NCBI GenBank assembly: GCA_938045195.1
Contig: CALINC010000068.1
Span: 1 to 64,000 of the forward strand
Source of the DNA: an uncultured Treponema sp.
GTDB lineage: Bacteria > Spirochaetota > Spirochaetia > Treponematales > Treponemataceae
Reading direction: 5' to 3'
DNA: 64,000 bases
Part shown: positions 8,829 through 18,020 of the stretch, one piece after another
Position numbering within the stretch: the first letter of the stretch is position 1
Layout: the number at the start of each line of letters is the position of its first letter
The notes under the pieces: generated by a model
Told to the model about the DNA's origin: nothing
What the model saw: only the letters and a program-made list of their open reading frames with translations
Databases searched by the model: none
Translations under genes and position numbers: made by a program

Positions 8829-9728
8829 TTATCTTACAGCCATTAGCATATCGGCTTCCGCTTCGGTAATTACTTTTTCTTTTACTAAATCGTAGAATTG
8901 TTCGCTGTTTGTTTTTCCGAAAAAGAGAATATCATCGGTGCCTATGCTGATGGGAACTCCGGCATCGAGCATCTTCCTCACGGGATGTGTTTTTAAGTTT
9001 TTTACCGCACTTAGCATAACATTGCTTTGAGGGCACACATTACACCGTATTTTTTTATCAGCTAAAAACTGCAAAACTTTATCATCGCCGGCAGCACCTA
9101 TGCCGTGTTGAATTTCTTGTAGATCGAAGATTTCAACAAAACGTTTAACCGAAGCTGCATCGGAAAATTCTCCTATATGAGCTTTTTTCTTTATACCGTA
9201 TTTTTCTGCCATTCTAAACAGAAAGACACAGTCTTCAAGTCCATCAAAAATTTCGGGACCATATAAATCAATATTTTTAAAGACTTTACTTTGCAACATA
9301 GGTTTAGCCCATGTTTTTAAGAACGTTTTATCAATTGTCTTGGCAATTCCTAATTCAGGCATAATTTTAATGGATTTTTTATATTTTTTTACCAGATTAT
9401 CCACAAATAAAAGAAAATTATCCAAGTTTTCGTTAAATTGACGTATAAAACCTATATCTATTGAACCCTCTATATACACAACATTATCTTCAATGGCTGT
9501 CCGAATAGACATTTCAATTAAATCCATTACATCTTGAGCCGTTACACAGGCAGGCCGTGTATATTCACTGATAACCTCATGCATTTCATCTAAACCGCTC
9601 ATTTTTCTGGGAAAATTCGGTATTTCAAAGCCTGCCCATTTTTTATACGTTGAATAACTCATACTTAAGTTTAAATGATTATGAGTGTCGGACTTAGGCT
9701 GTTTTTTATAATAATCAAAATCTTTCAT
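8829..9728 (-). CDS. adenosine deaminase-family metal-dependent hydrolase
   Basis: 299 residues. Adenosine deaminases convert (deoxy)adenosine to (deoxy)inosine in the cytoplasm with a zinc-bound water. The zinc ligands His16 and His18 are in SDTHNHL. The later HIGE motif holds a zinc His and the catalytic Glu, QHGIG the next His, NVCPQSN a substrate-side motif, and [10 protein letters not shown] the metal and catalytic Asp pair. The protein is shorter than usual (about 330-350) and ends before the conserved NSxxASF tail, so specificity for adenosine is not certain. AAAGGA lies about 8 nt upstream of the ATG, and TATACT about 40 nt upstream may be the -10. Confidence 0.8.
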   Translation of the reverse strand: MKDFDYYKKQPKSDTHNHLNLSMSYSTYKKWAGFEIPNFPRKMSGLDEMHEVISEYTRPACVTAQDVMDLIEMSIRTAIEDNVVYIEGSIDIGFIRQFNENLDNFLLFVDNLVKKYKKSIKIMPELGIAKTIDKTFLKTWAKPMLQSKVFKNIDLYGPEIFDGLEDCVFLFRMAEKYGIKKKAHIGEFSDAASVKRFVEIFDLQEIQHGIGAAGDDKVLQFLADKKIRCNVCPQSNVMLSAVKNLKTHPVRKMLDAGVPISIGTDDILFFGKTNSEQFYDLVKEKVITEAEADMLMAVR

Positions 9729-9787
9729 TGAATAGTCCTTTTTATAGGTACCTAGCAGTATATCACGCTTTTCTTAAAAAGTCATAT

Positions 9788-9813
9788 AAAATATACAAAA
9801 ACCCGTATATTTT
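9788..9813 (-). terminator. AT-rich hairpin downstream of the alpha/beta hydrolase gene
   Basis: AAAATATAC, an 8-nt loop, then GTATATTTT: a 9-bp perfect stem 22 nt beyond the hydrolase stop codon on its strand. It is followed on that strand by a short T-rich segment. Being AT-only it is a weak terminator candidate. Confidence 0.35.
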
Positions 9814-9835
9814 ATCGGCATTTTTTTCTAAAAGT

Positions 9836-10603
9836 TTAGTCTTTAAGAAATTCAATAATCTTTTTTGCAACGGTTTCCTTTTCTACTCCATTTACAACAA
9901 TATGACTGCTTTCCTCCAAAATAAGATATTCGTTTTGGGTTCTTAAATTCTTGTCGATAACTTCTTTAACCTTAAACGGCACCGACTTATCCGCTTTTGA
10001 TAAAATTGTCAGTGTTTGAGAGCGGACAAAAGGCAAATTTTTTAAAGCCAATTTTTGAAGTTTATATAAATCGGCGGATTTTGCCAAATATTCTATTCCG
10101 TTATAATCTGCAATCGCTCTTGCATATTCGGGGTCGTTTTCACAGTTTTTTTTCCCGCATGGAACGGTTTTGACAAAGTGTTTTAACAAAGGTGTCAGTT
10201 TTATACGGTTGTCGTATGCAATAAAAGCGGGCGCGCAAAGGAAAATTTTTTCAGGATTGAACCGCGCTGCAATTAAAGCCGCTAAAAGTCCGCCCATCGA
10301 AAGTCCGCCGGTATATACTCTTCCATATACCGCACATAAATTGATGTAATCTTCACAAACTGAGCGAAGCCAATCTTTCCAATTAGAAGCAAGAAAATCA
10401 TTTTTATTCGTACCGTGTCCCGGAAGACGCGGAATATACACATTGTAACCGGCCTCGTTGAGCTGCCGTCCTAGCCAAATCATCTCTCTGGGGGAACCGG
10501 TATATCCGTGAATAAGCAGGATTGCCGGAGCCGTTTTAAGACCCTTTAAGAGAAACGGTTTTGTGGTATCTGAAAGTTTAATCGGATAATTATCAAAAAA
10601 CAT
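9836..10603 (-). CDS. alpha/beta hydrolase (Est30-type carboxylesterase/lipase-like)
   Basis: 255 residues. The fold's motifs are clear: oxyanion-hole LLIHGYTGSP, nucleophile elbow GLSMGG (about residue 98-103), catalytic Asp in LSKADKSVP and His in ESSHIV. These match cytoplasmic carboxylesterases that hydrolyse short and medium acyl esters; the substrate cannot be told. The leader upstream is the ~160-nt structured repeat at 10604-10771, whose end GGGAG supplies the ribosome-binding site. It follows the NtrC-type regulator gene on the same strand, separated only by that repeat. Confidence 0.85.
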   Translation of the reverse strand: MFFDNYPIKLSDTTKPFLLKGLKTAPAILLIHGYTGSPREMIWLGRQLNEAGYNVYIPRLPGHGTNKNDFLASNWKDWLRSVCEDYINLCAVYGRVYTGGLSMGGLLAALIAARFNPEKIFLCAPAFIAYDNRIKLTPLLKHFVKTVPCGKKNCENDPEYARAIADYNGIEYLAKSADLYKLQKLALKNLPFVRSQTLTILSKADKSVPFKVKEVIDKNLRTQNEYLILEESSHIVVNGVEKETVAKKIIEFLKD

Positions 10604-10771
10604 TTACCTTATCTCCCATAAAAACTTTTTGAAAAAATTATCAAATTTTTGAAAAAAGTTTTTTCAAGCAGTTTTGTGAAAGCAAAACTGCATACAATAA
10701 TGCGACGTTCGCCGATGAGGCAAACTCGCCGGATAAACAGTGAGGTGCCATTTGCACCGAACTGTTTATCA
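10604..10771 (-). repeat. structured 5'-leader repeat, diverged copy C
   Basis: Read on the minus strand this matches copies A and B at 17861-18183, in the same order. Hairpin 1 is GATAAACAGT...ACTGTTTATC with inner GGTGC/GCACC. Hairpin 2 is GTTTGCC-TCATC-GGCGAAC. Hairpin 3 is GCAGTTTTG...CAAAACTGC. A terminal stem AAAAACTTTTT/AAAAAGTTTTT runs into TTTTTATGGGAG just before the hydrolase ATG. Differences from A and B fall as paired changes in stems (C-G to T-A in hairpin 1, T/A to C/G in the terminal stem). Its 5' end starts in the TGA stop codon of the NtrC-type gene. Confidence 0.75.
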
Positions 10772-12136
10772 TTTCTCCATTACCGGAATATCTTCCGCCT
10801 CATATTCTTCCAATTTTCTATGAAGCGTCCGTCTGCCTATACCTAAAATCTCAGCAGTTTTGGTTTTGTTTCCATTTTGATTTGCCAGCGTTTGGAGAAT
10901 TACCTGCTTTTCGGCTTCCTGCATATTTGCCCCAACGGGAATAATAATCGATGAATTTTCTTCTTGTTCACGCAAGGCAGCGGGTAAATCTTCAAAATGA
11001 ATCATATTGTCGGAACTCATAACAACGGCACTTTGAATGCAGTTTTGCAGCTGCCTAATATTGCCCGGCCAATCATAATTATAAATTGCAGTACGGGCTC
11101 GCTGTTCAATTCCGTTTATTTTTTTATCATTTTCTTCGGCAAATTCTTTTATAAATGAAGCAGCCAAAAGAGGAATGTCTTCTTTACGCTCGCGAAGAGG
11201 CGGAACGTGAATATGCACGACATTTAATCTAAAGTATAAGTCTTCGCGGAAATTACCTGCTTTAATCTCTTCTTCCAAATTACGGTTGGTCGCGGCAATG
11301 ATTCTTACGTCAACATTTAAAGTTTCGCTGCCGCCTACACGTTCAAATTTTTTTTCTTGCAGCACACGTAAAAGTTTTACCTGTATCATTTGGTTTATCT
11401 CGCCTATCTCATCCAGCATAAGGGTTCCGCCGTTTGCTGTCTCAAAGCGTCCGCGTGTACGCTGTAAAGCTCCTGTAAAAGCACCCTTCTCATGTCCGAA
11501 AAGTTCGGATTCCAAAAGACTTTCGGCAAAAGACGCACAATGTACCTGCACAAAGGGTTTTTCTTTTCTTCCCGATAAATTATGAATTGCCCGTGCAATA
11601 AGTTCTTTACCGACACCGGTTTCGCCGGTAATAAGAACACTTGCTTTTGCAGGGGCAACTTTTTTTATATCCTGAAAAACTTTTTCCATAAGAACACTTT
11701 TACCGATAATATTCTCAAAGCTCTGCTTTGTTTCCATTTCATGTAAAAGTTCACGGTGCTGTAATATAAGTTCTCTATTTTGCAAAGCACGCTTTACCAA
11801 AAGGAAAAGACGTTCCAAATTTAAAGGTTTGGTTAAAAAATCATACGCACCCATCCGCATAGCTTCAACAGCGGTTTCAACAGTGCCGTGTCCGGTAAGT
11901 ACAATGACGGGTACGCCGGGCGTTTTGGAAATAATTTGACGCAAAACTTCTTCGCCGCTTATTTCGGGCATTTTCAAATCGGTAATTACCAAATCGGCTT
12001 CTTCCTTAAGAGCTTTTTCCAATCCCGTTTTTCCGTTGTCGGCAGTTATTACATCATAACCTTCATCCTCCAACGCCATGGCTAGTCCCTCAAGTATATT
12101 TTTTTCGTCATCAATAACCAATATAGTAAATTTCAT
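10769..12136 (-). CDS. NtrC-family sigma-54-dependent response regulator
   Basis: 455 residues. It activates sigma-54 promoters after phosphorylation by a sensor kinase. The receiver domain (1-115) has the acidic pair in VIDDE, phospho-acceptor Asp54 in ITDLKMPE and Lys in FLTKPL. The AAA+ domain has Walker A GETGVGKE, the sigma-54 contact loop GAFTGA, Walker B GGTLMLDEIGE and arginine-finger region FREDLYFRLNV. The C-terminus is a Fis-type helix-turn-helix (KTKTAEILGIGRRTLHRKLE). No histidine kinase gene is adjacent, while rpoN lies 3 kb away. Its ATG is 21 bp after hisS. The stop codon is the first base pairs of the structured repeat. Confidence 0.92.
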   Translation of the reverse strand: MKFTILVIDDEKNILEGLAMALEDEGYDVITADNGKTGLEKALKEEADLVITDLKMPEISGEEVLRQIISKTPGVPVIVLTGHGTVETAVEAMRMGAYDFLTKPLNLERLFLLVKRALQNRELILQHRELLHEMETKQSFENIIGKSVLMEKVFQDIKKVAPAKASVLITGETGVGKELIARAIHNLSGRKEKPFVQVHCASFAESLLESELFGHEKGAFTGALQRTRGRFETANGGTLMLDEIGEINQMIQVKLLRVLQEKKFERVGGSETLNVDVRIIAATNRNLEEEIKAGNFREDLYFRLNVVHIHVPPLRERKEDIPLLAASFIKEFAEENDKKINGIEQRARTAIYNYDWPGNIRQLQNCIQSAVVMSSDNMIHFEDLPAALREQEENSSIIIPVGANMQEAEKQVILQTLANQNGNKTKTAEILGIGRRTLHRKLEEYEAEDIPVMEK

Positions 12137-12157
12137 TTTTCTACCGTTTAAAATAAA

Positions 12158-13501
12158 TTATCCGTGTATGGAGTTCTTTAATTTTTGCAATGCGGAATGT
12201 ACCGTTACGTCTTCTTCAGAACGTGTTTTTAAATTTTTTAGTTTAATTTTAAAGGAATCAAAATCTATTTTTTTATTGCAATCGCCATTATGTAAAATAA
12301 AGACACCCCAAGAAATATCTTTTTTTTCCGCATAAACATATTGCTGATTCATTTTTTTCGGTTCCGGATATACTTCGGTATTTATTCCGTTATTTTCAAA
12401 AAACGAAGCAATTTTATAGCTTAAAGCCAAATCATCATCTACCGTAAAAATAATCAAATCAGTAAAACTGCCCCTTGGATGATTTTCACCGAGCTGTTCG
12501 AGAGCAGCCAAAAGTCTATCCAATCCGATTGAAGCCCCAACGCCGCTCACCGGCTCTTTCATATATAGCCCTGTCAAATCAGCAAATCTTCCGCCGGAAC
12601 AAACCGAACCTATCGAAGGCAATTTTGTCAAAAAGGTTTCGTAAACAACTCCGGTGTAATAATCCAAACCGCGCGTAATAGAGGGGTCAAAAACAACATA
12701 ATTTTGAATACCAACGGCTTCTGCAAATGAATAAATTTCTTTCATTCTTAATGAATCTTCAGATTCCCCGCCTGCAAGCATTTCTACATGCAAAAGCGTC
12801 TTTTTAAAATCGGAAGCCGCTGTATTATCCGTTCCGCCGGAAATATAATCCAATATTTTTTCTGCATTTTCACGGGAGGATAATTCAGTTAATAGATTAA
12901 GAACCTCGTCCTTTCCTATTTTTGCAAGTTTATCAACAATACGCAAAATTTCTTCGCTTTGCTCTTCAATTTTAAGACGTTTTAAAAAACGGTTGAAAAT
13001 TCCGCGGTGTGAAATATGTATTTTAAAATCAGAGACGTTAAGTTCATTTAAGGATTTTTTTATTAAGTATAAAATTTCAAAATCGGAAGCAGATGTATCG
13101 GTACCAATAATATCAAAATCGCATTGCATGAACTCTCGGTATCTACCTGCCTGCGGTTTTTCGCCGCGCCAAACCTTTCCGATATGATAACGTTTAAAAG
13201 GGAAATAAATTTCGGAATAATGCTCGGCAACAAAACGGGCAAGAGGAACGGTTAAGTCAAAACGCAAAGAAACATCGCGCCCGCCGTTATCATTAAATCT
13301 AAAAACCTGTTTTTCCGTTTCGCCGCCGCTTTTTCGTAAAAGAATTTCCGAATATTCCAAAGCGGGCGTATCAATAGGCACAAAACCGCAGCTTCTAAAC
13401 GCCTTTACGAGTTTTTCAGAAAGTAAAGCTCTTTCAATTTCTGCATTAGGAAGAAAATCCCTAAAACCTTTTAAAATTTTTGGTTGTATTAAATTATTCA
13501 T
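12158..13501 (-). CDS. hisS: histidine--tRNA ligase
   Basis: 447 residues from ATG 13501, the start that gives the usual class-II N-terminus (MNNLIQPKILKGFRDFLP). The frame stays open 81 codons further upstream, but that part reads as repeat-derived sequence. Class-II motifs are present: QAGRYREFMQCDFDIIG (motif 2), the histidine-specific RGLDYYTGVVYE, and GGRFADL with GVGASIGLDRL (motif 3). The anticodon-binding domain occupies roughly residues 325-447. No Shine-Dalgarno is visible; the 15 bases before the ATG are nearly all A/T, with TATAGT close upstream, so the leader may be very short. Confidence 0.93.
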   Translation of the reverse strand: MNNLIQPKILKGFRDFLPNAEIERALLSEKLVKAFRSCGFVPIDTPALEYSEILLRKSGGETEKQVFRFNDNGGRDVSLRFDLTVPLARFVAEHYSEIYFPFKRYHIGKVWRGEKPQAGRYREFMQCDFDIIGTDTSASDFEILYLIKKSLNELNVSDFKIHISHRGIFNRFLKRLKIEEQSEEILRIVDKLAKIGKDEVLNLLTELSSRENAEKILDYISGGTDNTAASDFKKTLLHVEMLAGGESEDSLRMKEIYSFAEAVGIQNYVVFDPSITRGLDYYTGVVYETFLTKLPSIGSVCSGGRFADLTGLYMKEPVSGVGASIGLDRLLAALEQLGENHPRGSFTDLIIFTVDDDLALSYKIASFFENNGINTEVYPEPKKMNQQYVYAEKKDISWGVFILHNGDCNKKIDFDSFKIKLKNLKTRSEEDVTVHSALQKLKNSIHG

Positions 13502-13854
13502 AATAAAGTATTTTACTATATTCGTACGTATTAAGCAAGATATTAAATTTATTTGTTCTTTCATATAAAATAAGCAAGCGGAAGAAACCTCAGTTTCCGA
13601 GCATTGCTTATTTTCCGCACTTTTGCAACAAAGTGAAAAACGGCATACGTTAAAAATTGATTTCCGTGTGATAGTAACCATTGCATCTTTACAGTTTAAT
13701 TTAATAGCACTTTTTCCCAAACAAAGATTATACGTCAAGAGCAAAGATTGGTTTGAAAAGATATTGGAGACTCTATAACGCCGAAACCCTATTTATACTT
13801 ATCCGTACTCTTTTAAGTTTATGTATAATATGATATACTAAATAAGAGAGTAGT
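13502..13854. other. 353-bp divergent intergenic region with hairpins and promoters
   Basis: It separates hisS from the + strand gene at 13855. On the hisS-sense strand it carries TTTTTCACTTTGTTGCAAAAG, close to hairpin 3 of repeat copy B, and a hairpin GGAAAC-TGA-GGTTTC near 13580-13600. The loop style resembles the hairpin at 37244-37271. On the + strand TATAAT (13824) and TATACT (13834) are possible -10 boxes for the 13855 gene. No gene is seen; the in-frame extension of hisS through this region looks spurious. Confidence 0.5.
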
Positions 13855-14958
13855 ATGATAATGGAAAAAATAGAAGGACTTATTTCTACGGATATTGTTG
13901 TGCTCAACGATACCGAAAAAAATCTAATCGAAAATGCGTTTAAGAGGTTAAGCGGGAAACACGAATCTTCCGTTTTAGAGATAGGGAAGAAACTTATGGA
14001 TTTGGAACGTATGTCAACGGCAATCTCACGGTACCCATCAATACATGAAACCAGTGTACTTGCCGGAGAGGAACGTTCCCGGCAAACTCTTATTGAAAAT
14101 TTATGCAGAACGCCGCCCGATTCCAGAATGCTTTCGATGCCTACAAAAGCTATTTTAGGGCGCGGCTTTTTAGTTGCAAAGTTTCATACATTTTCGGCAT
14201 TAACAAAAATTGCGGTAAAATCCTCCTTTTCGGAAGACGAAATTGAAGAACTGAGAACGGCAACTCTTGATATTATGTTTACCATAATGTCAGAGGACGT
14301 TTATATTTCAATTTTAGACAGCAACATTTTAAATGAAGAAAAACAAGCAATGGCTGCAGAAGCATTAACCTATTTGTGGGAACATAGATTGGATAGAAAT
14401 ATAATATCATTTGCCCCCGTCTTAACAAAAGTATGGACCGTACGTGATAAAATTGCACCGGTGTTCGGTACAATGATGGGTACTAGCGAATTATTTTTGC
14501 TTTCATCGGAACTAGGAGATTCTTGGCAACAATTTATGATGGAAAAACTTGCTCTTAAACCAATAGGACAAGCATTAGAAGAATTCCTTTTTGGAATTTC
14601 CTATGAAGATATTATTTTTGTACGCAAGGAGCTTGTAAATAAAGGTATTTCTTCGGTAAGCCGAGACGGCGTTGCCGCAATGCTTAAAAGACAATTTGAT
14701 TTTTCCAATACGGATCCGAGACTTTTTTATTCATCATATCTTCAAAGACGGAACAATGCAGATGCCAGAAAACGCTTAAATGCGGACGGTCCTAAAAATA
14801 CGCTTGAAGATTATTATATCGCATTTTTATTTGAAAACGGAATAACCTTAAAAGAACAAAATAAATCTTGTTCGGATAATTTTAATTTTGAAAAAAATAG
14901 AAACAACTTACATTCTTTTAATGAAGATTTAAAAATGGGATTGAAACCGTTTTTTTAA
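13855..14958 (+). CDS. conserved-looking hypothetical protein, all-helical
   Basis: 367 residues. No signal peptide or membrane segment. Secondary structure looks almost wholly alpha-helical and the codon use matches its neighbours, so it is a real gene, but I recognise no domain or catalytic motif. The start at 13855 has GAGAG about 5 nt upstream; a second ATG at 13861 (third codon) is equally possible. It is transcribed away from hisS and converges on rpoN with 4 bp between stop codons. Low-complexity Asn/Lys-rich residues mark the C-terminus (about 325-367). A cytoplasmic spirochaetal protein of unknown function is the most I can say. Confidence 0.65.
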   Translation: MIMEKIEGLISTDIVVLNDTEKNLIENAFKRLSGKHESSVLEIGKKLMDLERMSTAISRYPSIHETSVLAGEERSRQTLIENLCRTPPDSRMLSMPTKAILGRGFLVAKFHTFSALTKIAVKSSFSEDEIEELRTATLDIMFTIMSEDVYISILDSNILNEEKQAMAAEALTYLWEHRLDRNIISFAPVLTKVWTVRDKIAPVFGTMMGTSELFLLSSELGDSWQQFMMEKLALKPIGQALEEFLFGISYEDIIFVRKELVNKGISSVSRDGVAAMLKRQFDFSNTDPRLFYSSYLQRRNNADARKRLNADGPKNTLEDYYIAFLFENGITLKEQNKSCSDNFNFEKNRNNLHSFNEDLKMGLKPFF

Positions 14959-14962
14959 ATTT

Positions 14963-16372
14963 TTACCGATAATATGATGCGTCTATCCCTAATTCATGCC
15001 GGTATTTGTTCACAGTACGCGTACTTATTTCTATACCCTGTTCTTTCAATAAAGACGCTATTTTAGAATCGGAAATATTTTTTGTTTTTTCTTGTTCTAT
15101 TATTATGATTTCTTCAATTTGCGAAATTACATAATCTTTGGAAAGCCCTGACGAAACCTCATTTGAAAATAAATCTTTAATTTCAAAAATTCCCCATTCG
15201 CAGCGTATATATTTCCCTCTGACAGCCCTTGAAACCGTAGAAATACTAAACTCGGTAATCTCTGCAATTTCAGCTTGCTTCAACGGCTTTAAATAGCCCT
15301 GCTTCATTTTACCACCCTTATTTTTATCAGTTCTACCGGCAAAAAAATTATGTTGAATATGTACGATTGATGTAAGGATTTTTAAAATCGTCCGGTTTCT
15401 GTATTCGAGAATATCCATAAACATTGAAGCCCTGCTTAAAAATTCTTTTGCCTTTTTTATATCCTCTTTTGCAAAAACTTGCTTCCCCTGCCCGTCTTTG
15501 CCGTTTTTTAGTGCAAGATATTCTGACGAAATTTCTACAGCAGGAACTCCTTCATTATTCATGATAACCTTAAAATCATCACCTGATCTTTTTATCTCTG
15601 CTATCGGAATAATAAAGTTTTTTTCTTCTTTAGGCGAAGAGTATATTCTACCCGGATAAGGATTCAGAGATTTAAACAGCTCAATTATTTCTTCAGCCAA
15701 AGAAAAACTGACGGTAATATTTTTATGTGCAAGTTTTTTTATAAAAGTTTTTATATCGGAAATTGAAGACAAAACTTCATAATGTTCCTTGAGAATTTTG
15801 ACGGTAACATCATATACTTCCTTATAAATATCAAGTATTTTCCCCGTTTTCGGAGACTCGCAAATGATACCTGCCTGTACTGCAAGCGATTGCTTAAAAC
15901 CGGAACAGGCACAGCCTATCGGTTCAAGACGGCGGACAATATGTAATGCCTTTTTTATTTCGGTAAAAGTAATTTTGTTTTGGCTTATTAAATCGGAAAA
16001 AAGTTCTTCAATTGAAACAAAGTTAAATCCGTTTTCGTCCAAGTTTTGAATTATAGTTTCTGCGGCATCTAAAATATATCCGTCGCTTATAATTTCATTT
16101 GCTTGTTCGAGTAAATGAGCTTGAAGCGTTTTATAAGAATCGTCTTGAATATTCTCCAAAAAAGATTGAAACTTATCACCCGCTTCTACGGAAGCAGCAC
16201 TTATATGCGCTGAACTCTTAAAAATAAGAGCAGGGTTCCGCCTCACTTCTTTTACAATTTCTTCTTCAAGTTCTTCTTGCGATAAATTCAAAAAACTTAC
16301 AGCATCTATCATCTGCTGATTCATTACCAGCTTTTGGGATAATATTTGCTGCTGTCTTTGAGCCAAAATCAT
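14963..16372 (-). CDS. rpoN: RNA polymerase sigma-54 factor
   Basis: 469 residues. Region I is the Gln- and Leu-rich N-terminus (QRQQQILSQKLVMNQQMID and LNLSQEELEEEI), the target of NtrC-type activators. The core-binding region follows. A helix-turn-helix (AEIAEITEFSISTVSRAV, about residues 375-395) and the C-terminal RpoN box region STRTVNKYRHELGI, a variant of the ARRTVAKYRE consensus, bind the -24 element. With the NtrC-type regulator at 10769-12136 it forms the sigma-54 system of this region. It is followed by 8 bp and then the PmbA-type gene upstream on the same strand. Confidence 0.93.
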   Translation of the reverse strand: MILAQRQQQILSQKLVMNQQMIDAVSFLNLSQEELEEEIVKEVRRNPALIFKSSAHISAASVEAGDKFQSFLENIQDDSYKTLQAHLLEQANEIISDGYILDAAETIIQNLDENGFNFVSIEELFSDLISQNKITFTEIKKALHIVRRLEPIGCACSGFKQSLAVQAGIICESPKTGKILDIYKEVYDVTVKILKEHYEVLSSISDIKTFIKKLAHKNITVSFSLAEEIIELFKSLNPYPGRIYSSPKEEKNFIIPIAEIKRSGDDFKVIMNNEGVPAVEISSEYLALKNGKDGQGKQVFAKEDIKKAKEFLSRASMFMDILEYRNRTILKILTSIVHIQHNFFAGRTDKNKGGKMKQGYLKPLKQAEIAEITEFSISTVSRAVRGKYIRCEWGIFEIKDLFSNEVSSGLSKDYVISQIEEIIIIEQEKTKNISDSKIASLLKEQGIEISTRTVNKYRHELGIDASYYR

Positions 16373-16380
16373 TTTTTATT

Positions 16381-17715
16381 TTACAGTGTACAGTTAAAAT
16401 CTTTTACCAAAATGCCCGGCAATAAACAGCCGCCCGTACTTCTGCCGCCGTAAGTTCCTGTTGAAGCAAAAATATGCCGTTCTTTTGTAACCGCTAACAA
16501 ATTAGCACCAAACATATTGTACAAAGATTCGTCCCAACGCATATCGGCAATGGGAGCTATAATGTTTCCGTCTTCTACCCAAAGACAAGCAAAACGGGTC
16601 ATTCCCGTAATGCGGGCGGAAGAAGTATCACTCCAGTTTAGATAATTAAAATTTGAAATATAAATACCGGTTCCAAGTTCTTTTAAAATATCGGCTTCTT
16701 CAAGAGAACCCTCGCCTATCACCACAGCCCGCATATTTTCTCCGGAAGGAGCTCCATTCGATTTTACTCCGTATTGATTTTGAGTGCGTAAACTGACAAT
16801 TGTGTTTTTAAGTTTGCCTCTTTCTATAATACTAAGTTTTTCGGGAGCCGATTCTCCGTTAGAATTAAATGAAGGCTCAAGCCCAAGTGAAAAATCTTGA
16901 GTTAGATTAAATTGTTCGGAAAATTTTTCTCTTCCCTCGCGGAGTGCCAAGTACGCACTTGCTCCCTGCTGCATATCTCGTTCACTGAATCCGTTCCATG
17001 AAAAAAAGTCTATAACATCGACAAGGGCATCGGCAGCAATAAAAGCCTTGTATTTTCCCGGAGGTAATTTTTTAGCAGGTATATTAAGAGCTTTAAGCCC
17101 GGAACGCGCCGCTTGAAGTTTTGCCTTATATTCCGCATTCTTCCATTCCGTACCGGAATACAACGATTTTATGCCTCGTCCGTTTTCAAGCCATACGGAA
17201 TAGTCTAAATTAAAACTGTCGGTTTGAAACCAGTGGCTTGCACCCGACGAAGTAATAACACCCTCGCAAATTGTCCCTTGAGAATATATCCCTGTAAAAT
17301 CCAAATCTTGAGCAGGTTTTAAAACGGCTTCAGGAATTTTATCTTCGGGAAGCAGCTTGCCCGAATGTACCGCTTCGGAAGTTTCTGCACTTCCGGGAAT
17401 TGCCTGATATTTATCTTCCGGCAACAGGAGAATAATTTCACGCGCTGCCTGCAAGGCTTCTTCAGCCTTTTTTTTATCTTCGTCCATATTCATTTTAATA
17501 CCTAAGCCGAAATTATATGTGCGGTTTTTTTTCCAAAAGGTAAAATTAAAATACCCCTGTTCGACGTTTCCGTTTTGCCTTACTTTTGCCTTATTAAAAC
17601 GCATAAAATAAGACTTTTCGGCAGAAAACGAAATTGAAATTTTTTCATCATCGAGCATTTCCGACAAAACAAAATCCGCAATAGATTTAAAATAGTCCTT
17701 AAAATTCATATTCAT
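16381..17715 (-). CDS. TldD/PmbA-family protein (PmbA/TldE-like subunit)
   Basis: 444 residues from ATG 17715 (GAGGAG at 17725-17730, 9-nt spacing; a second ATG two codons on is poorly spaced). The family forms TldD/TldE (PmbA) heterodimeric proteases that degrade unfolded or leader-peptide substrates. The C-terminal barrel motifs IVSLRTQNQYGVKSNG, GTGIYISNFN and ARITGMTRFACLWVEDG are typical. There is no HExxxH zinc motif, so this is the non-catalytic PmbA/TldE-type subunit. A TldD partner is not beside it in this window, which is unusual because the two are often adjacent. rpoN follows 8 bp downstream. Confidence 0.8.
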   Translation of the reverse strand: MNMNFKDYFKSIADFVLSEMLDDEKISISFSAEKSYFMRFNKAKVRQNGNVEQGYFNFTFWKKNRTYNFGLGIKMNMDEDKKKAEEALQAAREIILLLPEDKYQAIPGSAETSEAVHSGKLLPEDKIPEAVLKPAQDLDFTGIYSQGTICEGVITSSGASHWFQTDSFNLDYSVWLENGRGIKSLYSGTEWKNAEYKAKLQAARSGLKALNIPAKKLPPGKYKAFIAADALVDVIDFFSWNGFSERDMQQGASAYLALREGREKFSEQFNLTQDFSLGLEPSFNSNGESAPEKLSIIERGKLKNTIVSLRTQNQYGVKSNGAPSGENMRAVVIGEGSLEEADILKELGTGIYISNFNYLNWSDTSSARITGMTRFACLWVEDGNIIAPIADMRWDESLYNMFGANLLAVTKERHIFASTGTYGGRSTGGCLLPGILVKDFNCTL

Positions 17716-17860
17716 ATTTATTTTCTCCTCAAATTACGATAGACCGTTTGTATTTTAAACATATTAAATTCAGTATATCTTATAATTAAAGAAAAAGCAA
17801 GGTTCAAACCCCTTGAAGAATTACTGAGAAACCTATAAAATACTTTTATATTATAGGAGA
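17716..17860. other. spacer before the tandem structured repeats
   Basis: It holds the PmbA-type ribosome-binding site on its left edge, a short CAAGG...CCTTG hairpin near 17812-17830, and AT-rich sequence ending TTATAGGAGA. That end motif is the same as the ends of the two repeat copies that follow. No gene seen. Confidence 0.4.
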
Positions 17861-18020
17861 TGGGATAAACAGCTCGGCACAAATCGTGCCTCGCTGTTTA
17901 TCCGCCGAGTTTGCCTCATCGGCAAACATCGCATATTGTATGCAGTTTTGCAAATGCAAAACTGCGTGAAAAAATATTTTTCGGGATTTTCAAATCCCTG
18001 CAAAATATTTTTATAGGAGA
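17861..18020 (+). repeat. structured 5'-leader repeat, tandem copy A
   Basis: A 160-bp unit. Hairpin 1 is near-palindromic: GATAAACAGC, TC, GGCAC, loop AAATC, GTGCC, TC, GCTGTTTATC. Hairpin 2 is GTTTGCC-TCATC-GGCAAAC. Hairpin 3 is GCAGTTTTGCA-AA-TGCAAAACTGC. The terminal part pairs AAAATATTTTT on both sides of GGGATTT-TC-AAATCCC. The unit ends ATTTTTATAGGAGA. Copy B follows head-to-tail. Confidence 0.8.

Noticed and set aside
13502..13744. 81-codon extension of hisS
   Set aside because: It reads as repeat-type sequence with many Cys, and MNNLIQPK is the normal family start.
17812..17835. GGTTCAAACCCC resembles a tRNA T-arm
   Set aside because: No D-arm, anticodon arm or acceptor stem can be paired around it, and it lies in AT-rich sequence.
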